DNA of 7,402 nucleotides from Alphaproteobacteria bacterium (lineage in GTDB: Bacteria; Pseudomonadota; Alphaproteobacteria; UBA2136; UBA6156): the NCBI GenBank assembly GCA_027489415.1, contig JAIXZU010000048.1:1-7402 (forward strand), given 5' to 3'. The translations under genes were made by a program, and so were the position numbers. Every line of letters begins with the position of its first letter. The stretch's first letter is position 1. The notes beneath the pieces were generated by a model. That model had not been told where the DNA came from. It ran no database searches and was given only the letters and a program-made list of their open reading frames with translations. Shown here in pieces: positions 1 to 5,180 of this stretch.

Positions 1-82
1 ATAATTAGTATACATATAGCCCATAAGCAACCAAAATCCCCAACCCTGCCCAAGTTTCCACCCCCAAAATCAACAGAAACTC

Positions 83-111
83 TTGCAAGGGCAGGGGCGT
101 TGGGGTATCAC
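83..111 (+). promoter_or_regulatory. Weak sigma70-type promoter candidate for secE-nusG
   Basis: TTGCAA (83-88) is followed after 17 nt by TATCAC (106-111). Each hexamer matches the consensus at 4 of 6 positions. It would give a leader of roughly 65 nt ahead of secE. No better pair was seen in 1-182, but transcription could also enter from a gene upstream of the window, so this is only a candidate. Confidence 0.3.
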
Positions 112-122
112 GGGGCAGTCCT

Positions 123-160
123 CGCCGGATAGTTTCGGCGTACCGTTAAGATGATTAACG
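123..160 (+). other. Two small hairpins in the secE leader
   Basis: CGCCG (123-127) can pair with CGGCG (136-140), leaving an 8-nt loop. CGTTAA (144-149) can pair with TTAACG (155-160) across GATGA. Both lie between the candidate promoter and the secE ribosome binding site, and neither is followed by a T-run, so they are not terminators. A role in leader stability or translation is possible but not shown. The rest of 1-182 holds nothing recognisable apart from an 8-bp inverted repeat, CCCTGCCC (44-51) and GGGCAGGG (89-96). Confidence 0.35.
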
Positions 161-182
161 ACCAATAAATAAGGGAAACGCT

Positions 183-383
183 ATGAGCAAAGCCAGCCAA
201 CTCATCCGCTTCGGCCGCGATGTCCGCACCGAAATCAGCCGCATCACGTGGCCCACTTGGCCGGAAACCCAGCGCCTGACCCTGATGGTCGTGCTGCTGG
301 CCACCCTCATCGGCATTTATCTGGCACTGGTCGATACCGCCATCGGCGCCGCCCTTGCCGTCATCTTCGACATCAAATTCTAA
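183..383 (+). CDS. secE: Preprotein translocase subunit SecE
   Basis: This is the small essential subunit of the SecYEG channel in the inner membrane, where it clamps SecY and supports export and insertion of proteins. The 66-aa product has the short single-membrane-span form common outside the enterobacteria, whose SecE has three spans. A cytoplasmic amphipathic helix carries the family signature (roughly residues 12-31: V-R-T-E-I-S-R-I-T-W-P-T-W-P-E-T). A single transmembrane segment follows at about residues 32-62. The ATG start is supported by AAGGGA at 171-176, 6 nt upstream. nusG begins 30 nt after the stop codon, which is the near-universal secE-nusG pairing and confirms the call. Co-transcription with nusG is likely, since no terminator lies between them. 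Confidence 0.95.
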   Translation: MSKASQLIRFGRDVRTEISRITWPTWPETQRLTLMVVLLATLIGIYLALVDTAIGAALAVIFDIKF

Positions 384-413
384 CTTTAGGAAATTCAAGA
401 GAAAGCCCGCCCC

Positions 414-1172
414 ATGGCCACCAAGACCGAGAAAAACGTCGATATCGTCTCCGAGCGCAAGGCTCTCGCCGCCAAATCCGGCAAACGCGCTGCCGAAAAG
501 CCCAAGGCCGAAAAGCCCGCTGCTAAAAAGACAGCCGTAAAGAAGACAGCCTCCAAGGCCGCCAAGCCCTCCACCGGCAAGTCCGGCAAGGCGAAGGACG
601 CCGAAGTCCGTCTGGTATGGGCTCCCCAACCGGTAGAAAACTCCCGCTGGTACGTCGCCCAAACCGCCAGCAACTACGAAAAGCGCGTGCAAACCCTCAT
701 CCGCGAGGCCGTGCTGCTGCAAGGCATGCAACGCTTTGTAGAAGACGTGATGATCCCGACCGAGCCGGTGGTAGAAGTCAAAAAGGGCATCAAGGTCAAC
801 ACCGACCGCAAATTCTTCCCGGGCTACGTACTCATCAAGTGCAACCTGACCGACGACGTCTGGCACTTGATCCGCTACACCCCCCACGTCACCGGCTTCT
901 TAGGCTCCGAACGCGGTAAAAAACCATTCCCGATCTCCGAAACCGAAGCTCAGCGCATCCTCAACGTCATGGTCAACGGCGCCGAAAAACCCCGCAACAT
1001 GCTCTCCTACGAAGTGGGCGAGAACGTCCGCGTCACCGAAGGCCCCTTCGCCAACTTCCAGGGCGCCGTGGAACTGGTGGACGAGGACAAGGAACGCCTC
1101 ACCGTCAGCGTCTCCATCTTCGGCCGCGCCACGCCCATCGAACTGGACTACAACCAGGTCGAAAAAGCCTAA
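414..1172 (+). CDS. nusG: Transcription factor NusG with a long Lys/Ala-rich N-terminal tail
   Basis: NusG binds RNA polymerase through its NGN domain, increases processivity, and connects transcription to Rho or the ribosome through its KOW domain. The core is clear. The NGN domain runs from about residue 79 (W-Y-V-A-Q-T) to 185 and includes the signature RKFFPGYVL (132-140) and VTGFLG (159-164). The KOW domain spans about 200-252 (G-E-N-V-R-V-T-E-G-P-F-A-N-F-Q-G). The protein has 252 residues, against roughly 175-185 for a usual NusG. The excess is residues 1 to about 75, rich in Lys, Ala, Pro and Ser, with AEKP, AKKTA and KKTAS-like repeats resembling histone H1-like tails. No in-frame ATG occurs between codon 1 and codon 105, so a tail-less product from an internal ATG is not available. 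The ribosome site is only GAGAAAG (399-405), 8 nt before the ATG. A terminator, not rplK, follows. Confidence 0.95.
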   Translation: MATKTEKNVDIVSERKALAAKSGKRAAEKPKAEKPAAKKTAVKKTASKAAKPSTGKSGKAKDAEVRLVWAPQPVENSRWYVAQTASNYEKRVQTLIREAVLLQGMQRFVEDVMIPTEPVVEVKKGIKVNTDRKFFPGYVLIKCNLTDDVWHLIRYTPHVTGFLGSERGKKPFPISETEAQRILNVMVNGAEKPRNMLSYEVGENVRVTEGPFANFQGAVELVDEDKERLTVSVSIFGRATPIELDYNQVEKA

Positions 1173-1182
1173 CAGGCAAACC

Positions 1183-1213
1183 AAACAGAAAAGGGCCCAT
1201 CAGGGCCCTCTCT
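1183..1213. terminator. Bidirectional intrinsic terminator between nusG and the 50-aa gene
   Basis: AGGGCCC (1192-1198) pairs with GGGCCCT (1203-1209) around the loop ATCA. On the - strand the hairpin starts 5 nt after the 50-aa gene's stop codon and runs into TTTTCTGTTT, a good intrinsic terminator. On the + strand, after nusG, the tail CTCTCTGTT is weaker. One structure probably ends both convergent transcripts. Confidence 0.8.
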
Positions 1214-1214
1214 G

Positions 1215-1367
1215 TTATCGAAACAGATTGAAAATGCCACTTGCGGCATGCCCAATCATAATCCCCGCAACCGCAATGCACAAAACCATATTAAGTTTGC
1301 GAATCGGATTCTCAGGGTTCATCGCAGCAAAATAATTGATTGCGAGTAGGCTGATGAGTTGCCACAT
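1215..1367 (-). CDS. Small hydrophobic membrane peptide, 50 aa, unknown function
   Basis: I do not recognise a family. The peptide begins M-W-Q-L-I-S-L-L-A-I. It has a hydrophobic N-terminal stretch (residues 1-16), a short polar linker with N-P-E-N-P-I-R-K (17-25), and a probable transmembrane helix at 26-48 rich in Val, Ile, Ala and Gly. It ends F-N-L-F-R. The start at 1367 is chosen over the longer reading (to 1427) because the - strand reads TAAGGAGAG just before it, about 5 nt from the ATG, which is the best Shine-Dalgarno match in the window. It has its own terminator at 1183-1213. Upstream on the same strand lies a structured RNA ending in another terminator (1446-1469), 79 nt before the start codon. 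Codon use (ATT, GCG, AAT, CTT) is less C-biased than in the housekeeping genes. Real expression is well supported; function is open. Confidence 0.65.
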   Translation of the reverse strand: MWQLISLLAINYFAAMNPENPIRKLNMVLCIAVAGIMIGHAASGIFNLFR

Positions 1368-1445
1368 AGGGCTCTCCTTATAAAACGAGTGAAGATGGTT
1401 TCTGAGTAAATATATGTCCCCACGCACAAATCCTGCCTAACCCAT

Positions 1446-1469
1446 AAAAAAATGCCCCTATCCGGGGCG
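1446..1469 (-). terminator. Intrinsic terminator ending a - strand RNA
   Basis: Read on the - strand, GCCCC (1468-1464), loop GGATA and GGGGC (1458-1454) are followed by ATTTTTTT (1453-1446). The stem is short at 5 bp but is all G/C with a good U-tract. No convincing CDS ends here, so it most likely ends the structured RNA at 1446-1625. The 3' arm could instead pair with an upstream GCCCC (1607-1603). Confidence 0.75.
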
Positions 1470-1625
1470 ATTGAACTAACTCGTTAACAAGTGCAGGGGT
1501 AGAAAATTACACGCCCTGCAGTTGATGCGTTCCACTACCAAGCGGATGCATGAGATTGAATAAAAATAAGAATTTGTGAAAAGTAAGGGAAAAGATACAT
1601 CAGGGGCAAAACGCCACTTAGTACA
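1446..1625 (-). ncRNA. Candidate structured small RNA or attenuator-like leader of about 180 nt
   Basis: This - strand interval has a promoter-like pair at one end (TTGAAA at 1658-1653, 16 nt, TAGACT at 1636-1631) and an intrinsic terminator at the other. Inside it are three structures. CCGCT and AGTGG pair around TGGT, extended by ATGC/GCAT, within about 1524-1552. TGCAGGG and CCCTGCA form a 7-bp stem (1492-1498 with 1514-1520) with an inner GTA/TAC pairing. GCCCC plus TATC near the 5' end (1607-1603, 1597-1594) can pair with GATAGGGGC (1462-1454), which includes the terminator's 3' arm. The last pairing could be a closing stem of a 6S-sized RNA, or an antiterminator controlling the 50-aa peptide gene downstream. 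I recognise no known RNA family. The 5' end is inferred from the promoter and is approximate. Confidence 0.4.
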
Positions 1626-1630
1626 AATAA

Positions 1631-1658
1631 AGTCTAGGGCGCCAAAACCCCGTTTCAA
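1631..1658 (-). promoter_or_regulatory. Sigma70-type promoter candidate for the 1446-1625 RNA
   Basis: On the - strand TTGAAA (1658-1653, 5 of 6 to TTGACA) is followed after 16 nt by TAGACT (1636-1631, 4 of 6 to TATAAT). It has the same -35 and spacer as the better promoter of the 62-aa gene. The start would fall near 1625. Confidence 0.45.
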
Positions 1659-1720
1659 CCCCCATAGGCTTGTTTAATAAGTGAATTCGAAGCCACCAAA
1701 GGTTGGGATACCGTGCCTTG

Positions 1721-1785
1721 CGGAGAGGTTTGTCCAAAATCAAATGGGGTAGGGCCCCCATTGAGATTTTGGTAACAAACCTCCG
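1721..1785. repeat. Strong imperfect inverted repeat (long hairpin) of 65 nt
   Basis: Four helices stack in order. CGGA (1721-1724) pairs with TCCG (1782-1785). GGTTTGT (1727-1733) pairs with ACAAACC (1775-1781). CCAAAATC (1734-1741) pairs with GATTTTGG (1765-1772). AATGGGG (1743-1749) pairs with CCCCATT (1756-1762), leaving a 6-nt loop. Only short bulges (AG, TA, A/TGA) interrupt them, so 26 bp form in 65 nt. An outer partial stem, GGTTGGG (1701-1707) with CCCACCC (1793-1799), would extend it to about 100 nt. No T-run follows on either strand, so it is not an ordinary intrinsic terminator. It lies downstream of the M50B gene on the same transcript strand. It could be an mRNA 3'-end stabiliser, a structured RNA or a dispersed palindromic element; the sequence alone does not decide. 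Confidence 0.7.
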
Positions 1786-1838
1786 ACCATGCCCCACCCT
1801 TACCTCTCATCAGAACTTCCCAGAATTCCCAGCCCCCA

Positions 1839-1859
1839 TCTAACCTCTAACATCTAAAC
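1839..1859. repeat. Heptamer tandem repeat TCTAACC-type at the M50B stop codon
   Basis: Three successive 7-nt units read TCTAACC, TCTAACA and TCTAAAC on the + strand. The third contains the stop codon (TAG on the - strand, 1856-1854) and the last codon of the M50B gene. It is one of five short arrays in the window with a period of about 7 nt and unrelated units. Confidence 0.7.
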
Positions 1860-2579
1860 CTTCCAGCCCATCCACGCCTCAATCAAAGGCGCAGCAAAAT
1901 CATGCACCTGCGGTAATGTCAGCACCATGCACATCCCCAGCACCAACAACGCAAACCCAAACCACAGCGCAATCCAAACGCCCTCAGGTATCCACAGAAT
2001 ATCCGCCAACGCCGCCCCATCACCCACATCCCGGCCATCAATCAGGTGCAGCGGCGCCCGCACGGCATTCAGCTGAATATAAATCCCCGCAAACTGTAAA
2101 AACAGCGGCAGGTAAACACTGGAAACCTTGCTAATCGCCAACCCATAAGTGCCTGCAATAAATAACAAAATCACCCAGGTCCGCCAGTCGCGCGCCCACA
2201 GTAAAAACACCACTGCCAGCACCGCCAGCTCCAGCTTCAGCCACAGCGTCACACCGCTATCGCCCAGCAACCAGCCACCCATGTACAGCAAACCGCCCCA
2301 AATCGTCGCCCCCGCATACCCCGCCAGCAAGGTCGGTACCCGCCACCCACCGCGGGTGGTGCATTGCCCGGCCCCATTAAACTCCAGCTCAATCCGCACC
2401 ACTTTCCCACCCGTCAGGGCGCACACAATTCCGTGGCTCAGCTCGTGGTAAAACGTCTCCGCCCACTTCAGTGGCCACCCCAGCCTGCTTTTACTCAGCG
2501 CCAGCGCCAATACCACCATGCTGGCAAACACCACTTCCGCCCACCACGCGCCACCAACCTGTGCCTCTAAAAATTCCAT
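1854..2579 (-). CDS. M50B-like integral membrane zinc metallopeptidase
   Basis: The 241-aa protein carries a zinc metallopeptidase signature HELSHG (H45, E46, H49) in an early membrane-associated segment, followed by A-L-T-G-G-K and several hydrophobic spans (about 84-104, 112-128, 134-148, 153-172, 200-222). This is the architecture of M50 family, M50B-type (Peptidase_M50B-like) proteins. A later Asp-containing segment (DGRDVGDGAALAD, 181-193) is a plausible place for the third zinc ligand. Substrate and cellular role are unknown, and no PDZ domain is seen, unlike RseP at the end of this window. The ATG at 2579 lacks a Shine-Dalgarno sequence. A promoter-like pair (2586-2614) ends only 6 nt upstream, so the mRNA may be leaderless. 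The stop codon lies inside a heptamer repeat. The 62-aa gene upstream on the same strand is separated by a strong terminator, so this is its own unit. Confidence 0.8.
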   Translation of the reverse strand: MEFLEAQVGGAWWAEVVFASMVVLALALSKSRLGWPLKWAETFYHELSHGIVCALTGGKVVRIELEFNGAGQCTTRGGWRVPTLLAGYAGATIWGGLLYMGGWLLGDSGVTLWLKLELAVLAVVFLLWARDWRTWVILLFIAGTYGLAISKVSSVYLPLFLQFAGIYIQLNAVRAPLHLIDGRDVGDGAALADILWIPEGVWIALWFGFALLVLGMCMVLTLPQVHDFAAPLIEAWMGWKV

Positions 2580-2585
2580 AAAACC

Positions 2586-2614
2586 ATTCTAACCCGCTCC
2601 ACCCAAGCCGTCAT
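2586..2614 (-). promoter_or_regulatory. Promoter candidate for the M50B gene, implying a leaderless mRNA
   Basis: On the - strand ATGACG (2614-2609, 4 of 6) is followed after 17 nt by TAGAAT (2591-2586, 5 of 6). Only 6 nt separate the -10 hexamer from the ATG at 2579, so transcription would start at or next to the start codon. The absence of any Shine-Dalgarno match nearby fits this reading. Confidence 0.45.
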
Positions 2615-2669
2615 GCCAGCTCAACCCAACCCTCAAACCTAACGCCCACCAAGGTTGTAAAATCAGCAC

Positions 2670-2701
2670 AAAAAAAAAAGGGGGCAGCATCTGCTGCCCC
2701 C
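2670..2701 (-). terminator. Strong intrinsic terminator after the 62-aa gene
   Basis: Read on the - strand, a perfect 9-bp stem (GGGGGCAGC 2701-2693 with GCTGCCCCC 2688-2680) around a 4-nt loop is followed by ten T residues (2679-2670). It begins 14 nt after the stop codon of the 62-aa gene and isolates it from the M50B gene downstream. It is one of the two strongest terminators in the window. Confidence 0.93.
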
Positions 2702-2715
2702 AAAGAATTCGAAAA

Positions 2716-2904
2716 TCACATATCAGAAAAGCTATCCACTGCAGCCTTCTTAGCAGCGAGTTTGCGCTGATCCTCAGTCTTCTCGCGCTTCGGCGCCATG
2801 GAGCTATCTGAATTATGCAATCTTTTGAGCCCAGAGTCATGACTCATTTCGCCTCGTCCATACGAGGAATGGATTGCTTCGGAAACGGTCTGGTTCTTTG
2901 CCAT
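2716..2904 (-). CDS. Small charged protein, 62 aa, unknown function, with its own promoter and terminator
   Basis: I do not recognise a family. The 62-aa product begins M-A-K-N-Q-T-V-S-E-A. It is hydrophilic throughout, with a Ser/His/Gly-rich first half and a Lys/Ala-rich segment near the C-terminus (K-R-E-K-T-E-D-Q-R-K-L-A-A-K-K-A-A, about 39-55) that is probably helical. It has no signal peptide, membrane span or Cys residue. The start at 2904 is fixed by AGGGAG about 7 nt upstream on the - strand. A near-consensus promoter lies 38-65 nt upstream and a strong terminator follows the stop codon. The gene is therefore an autonomous transcription unit of about 260 nt, probably well expressed. 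Its codons are more A/T-rich than those of rnr. A longer in-frame reading back to 3279 runs antisense-frame through rnr and has no support. A nucleic-acid- or protein-binding role is possible from its charge only. Confidence 0.75.
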   Translation of the reverse strand: MAKNQTVSEAIHSSYGRGEMSHDSGLKRLHNSDSSMAPKREKTEDQRKLAAKKAAVDSFSDM

Positions 2905-2941
2905 GATAATCTCCCTAGGGAATGGCGTTGATGGTGAGATA

Positions 2942-2969
2942 ATTATAAGCCAAACCCCAAATTTTTCAA
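2942..2969 (-). promoter_or_regulatory. Near-consensus sigma70 promoter of the 62-aa gene, overlapping the rnr stop codon
   Basis: On the - strand TTGAAA (2969-2964, 5 of 6) is followed after 16 nt by TATAAT (2947-2942, 6 of 6). The rnr stop codon (2968-2966) lies inside the -35 hexamer. The transcript would start near 2935, giving a leader of about 30 nt. This is the best promoter match in the window. Confidence 0.8.
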
Positions 2970-5068
2970 CCCCGCCGCTTCGGCCGCGCCACGCCCTTCG
3001 GCTTCCCACCGCTGTTTCCCTTGGCCGCCTTGCCCATCGGGTGTCCCATCGTCGTCCCACCTTTGGCCTTTTTAGGCCGCTGCCCGGGCTTCTTCCGCCC
3101 AGCACCAGCCTTCCACTCCGGCTTCTCCATCTGCGCATTGCGTACGGGAATCCCCCCATCACCCACAACTTCATGCCGCACTTCTCGCACCACACGCTTC
3201 GGGGCAGGGGCCCCTGAACCGATGCCCCCATGATCCCTTGACCCTCTGATCCCATGATCCTCCTCACCCACCAAATCAAACGTCAACCGCCCGCCCAGCG
3301 CATCGGCTTCTTTTAGCTGTACGGAAACCCGCCCGCCCACACGGAGCGTCCCCTTGCCGCGCGTCTTGCGCCAGCAGTTCAGGCTGGCTACAAAAGTCCA
3401 GTCGCGCCCAAGGCTCCATTTCGGCAACAGTCCCTCGGCCACACCCTCCACCGCCACAAAGCAGCCAAACGGCACCACACTGATAATCACCGCCTCGAAA
3501 TTCTGCCCCACAAGCTTGGCAAAGTGCTGCGCCACCATGCGGTCGCGCGCTTCCCATTCCGCCATCTGGCTCTTGCGCTCGGTGGTGTTAATCTGGCCCG
3601 CAATCCGCTCCAAATCCGCCATCTCCTCGGGGCTCTCATCCTCCTTGGCTTTGCGCCCGATGGCCTTCAACAGCGCCCGATGCACCACAAGGTCGGCATA
3701 CCGCCGTATCGGGCTGGTGAAGTGGCTGTAAAGCGGCAGCGCCAGCCCGTAATGCCCAATATTGTTGGCATCGTATTTGGCTTGGGACTGGCTCTGGAGA
3801 ACCTGCCGCAGCAACGTCTGCGCCGCAGGGTGCTCATGAATCTGGCTCACCAGCTTGGCCCAGCCTTTCGGCCCGCCGTTCGGCGCCGGCACTGTAAACC
3901 CCAACGGGCTCAGGCTGGTCCGCAAATTCTCCAGCTTTTCCTTGCTTGGCTCTGGGTGAATCCGGTAAAGCCCGCCGCCCTTGTGGCTCAACATCTGCGC
4001 CGCCGCCACGTTGGCTAAAATCATCAGCTCTTCAATCAGGCGGTGGGCTTCAAGGCGCGGCCTTACGCCCACACCGGCCACAATACCGTCTTTCATAATC
4101 AGCTTGGTCTCTGGAATGTCCAGATCCAACGCCCCGCGCTCAACTTTAGCCGCATCCAGCACCTTGTAAGCCGCCCGCAGCCGCTTCAAACCCTCCTGCA
4201 CGTCATGGGGAAGCTCAGAACCCGTACCCGTGTCGAAAAACGCCTGCACCTGCTCATAAGTGCACCGCGCGGCACTATGGATGCACGCACGCTTGAACTC
4301 ATACTTCACCAGCCGCCCGCGCGCATTAATCCACATTTCCACACCCAGCACCGGCCGGTCTTCATGGGGCCGCAGGCTGCACAAATCATTACTCAACCGC
4401 TCGGGCAACATCGGCAGCACACGGTCGGGGAAGTACGAACTGTTCCCGCGTAAAACCGCCTCACGGTCAAGGGCGGAACCCTCGGTCACGTAGTGCGCCA
4501 CATCGGCAATCGCTACAATAATATGGTGGCCGTCACCTTCCCATTCTTCGGCCCACACCGCGTCGTCAAAGTCGCGCGCATCGGCCCCGTCAATCGTCAC
4601 AATCGCCAGCTTGCGCCAGTCGGCCCGCTTTTCAGTGGGGTTCCATGTGTAAGCCGGATGCCGTTCCGCATCCTTCTCCACCTCCACCGGCCAGTCCACA
4701 CGAAGCGCATGGTTGCAAATCGCCGCCCACGTGGCCGCTTGGTGGGGGTGGATTTTCTTCCTCACCACCAGCCGCTTGCTGTTATTGCTCTCCGGCTCAA
4801 CCTCCACAAAATCGCCAGTCACCAAGGGCTCGGTGCCCTCTACAATCTCAAAGTCAATGTTCACCAAATCGCGTTGCAGCACTTTGCCCCGAATGTAGGC
4901 ACCTTCAAACAGCACCTGTGCCACCATGGTGGTGGGGCGGGCAGGGGCGGTGCGGGGGGCTGGCCGGTCATGGTGGCCCTGTTCAGGGCGCCCGCCGCGC
5001 CGCCCGTACTGGTTGCGTTTCTCGGGGTTGCGGGGCTGCGGGCCATATTTACGGGTGCGGGATTTCAT
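2966..5068 (-). CDS. rnr: Ribonuclease R (RNB-family 3'-5' exoribonuclease) with a shortened N-terminus
   Basis: RNase R is a processive, hydrolytic 3'-5' exonuclease that degrades structured RNA and takes part in mRNA and rRNA quality control. From the ATG at 5068 the protein has 700 aa. Residues 1 to about 47 are an Arg/Pro/Gly-rich linker with an R-R-G-G-R motif. A single OB/cold-shock-like segment follows (about 51-105). The RNB domain runs from about 155 to 464, with catalytic metal ligands in DGADARDFDD (D160, D166, D168, D169) and the end motif SHFTSPIRRYADLVVHR. An S1 domain lies at about 521-599, and a basic Lys/Gly/Pro-rich tail ends in R-P-K-R-R-G. E. coli RNase R (813 aa) has a helix-turn-helix and two cold-shock domains before RNB; most of that is absent here. 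The longer reading to 5287 is rejected because it enters the frr gene and the heptamer repeat. The start has only GGGG as a ribosome site. A repeat-derived insertion lies at about residues 604-617. Confidence 0.9.
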   Translation of the reverse strand: MKSRTRKYGPQPRNPEKRNQYGRRGGRPEQGHHDRPAPRTAPARPTTMVAQVLFEGAYIRGKVLQRDLVNIDFEIVEGTEPLVTGDFVEVEPESNNSKRLVVRKKIHPHQAATWAAICNHALRVDWPVEVEKDAERHPAYTWNPTEKRADWRKLAIVTIDGADARDFDDAVWAEEWEGDGHHIIVAIADVAHYVTEGSALDREAVLRGNSSYFPDRVLPMLPERLSNDLCSLRPHEDRPVLGVEMWINARGRLVKYEFKRACIHSAARCTYEQVQAFFDTGTGSELPHDVQEGLKRLRAAYKVLDAAKVERGALDLDIPETKLIMKDGIVAGVGVRPRLEAHRLIEELMILANVAAAQMLSHKGGGLYRIHPEPSKEKLENLRTSLSPLGFTVPAPNGGPKGWAKLVSQIHEHPAAQTLLRQVLQSQSQAKYDANNIGHYGLALPLYSHFTSPIRRYADLVVHRALLKAIGRKAKEDESPEEMADLERIAGQINTTERKSQMAEWEARDRMVAQHFAKLVGQNFEAVIISVVPFGCFVAVEGVAEGLLPKWSLGRDWTFVASLNCWRKTRGKGTLRVGGRVSVQLKEADALGGRLTFDLVGEEDHGIRGSRDHGGIGSGAPAPKRVVREVRHEVVGDGGIPVRNAQMEKPEWKAGAGRKKPGQRPKKAKGGTTMGHPMGKAAKGNSGGKPKGVARPKRRG
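3230..3260. repeat. Short tandem repeat (ATGATCC-type, period 7-9) inside rnr
   Basis: The + strand reads ATGATCC, CTTGACC, CTCTGATCC and CATGATCC in succession. It lies in the rnr reading frame between the S1 domain and the basic tail, where it encodes Gly, Asp, His, Arg and Ile residues (about 604-617: DHGIRGSRDHGGIG). It keeps the frame open. The character is the same as that of the intergenic heptamer arrays. Confidence 0.65.
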
Positions 5069-5089
5069 GACCCCAATACTTACACACTC

Positions 5090-5118
5090 TTGACGCCTTG
5101 GCCATGATGCCACATTGT
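5090..5118 (+). promoter_or_regulatory. Weak promoter candidate for frr in the divergent rnr-frr gap
   Basis: TTGACG (5090-5095, 5 of 6) is followed after 17 nt by CATTGT (5113-5118, 3 of 6). The 112-nt gap (5069-5180) must hold start signals for both rnr and frr if they are transcribed independently. No clear rnr promoter was found in it. Confidence 0.25.
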
Positions 5119-5136
5119 CCGGCCCATAAATTGCCC

Positions 5137-5180
5137 CAAACGCAAAACGCAACACGCAACACGCAAAACGAGTAAAACGT
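5137..5180. repeat. Heptamer tandem repeat CAA(A/C)ACG directly before frr
   Basis: Four in-register units, CAAAACG, CAACACG, CAACACG and CAAAACG, fill 5143-5170. They are flanked by a 6-nt copy (CAAACG, 5137-5142) and a degenerate copy ending in AAAACG before the frr ATG. The array occupies the position where a Shine-Dalgarno sequence would be. Confidence 0.85.

Noticed and set aside
1..182. tRNA-Trp or the end of tuf upstream of secE
   Set aside because: The stretch was inspected because these often precede secE, but no acceptor/T-arm pattern, CCA end or coding frame was found.
108..887. A 259-codon ORF on the - strand over secE-nusG
   Set aside because: It is antisense to two clear housekeeping genes and has low-complexity Gly/Leu/Asp composition typical of the reverse strand of GC-rich genes.
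1446..1560. tRNA or tmRNA-like remnant (GGTAGTGG and GTTCAATC resemble D- and T-loop sequences)
   Set aside because: The matching stems of a cloverleaf are absent. GTTCAATC has no flanking T-arm stem.
1476..1658. A 60-codon ORF on the - strand
   Set aside because: It would need a TTG start lying within the predicted -35 hexamer, with no Shine-Dalgarno sequence and an unremarkable sequence. The interval is better explained as a structured RNA.
2589..2840. An 83-codon ORF on the - strand overlapping the 62-aa gene and its terminator
   Set aside because: It reads through the strong terminator hairpin and T-run, overlaps a better-supported gene and lacks a ribosome site.
2905..3279. Longer version of the 62-aa protein
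   Set aside because: The extra 125 codons overlap rnr in another frame, while promoter, leader and Shine-Dalgarno sequence all point to the ATG at 2904.
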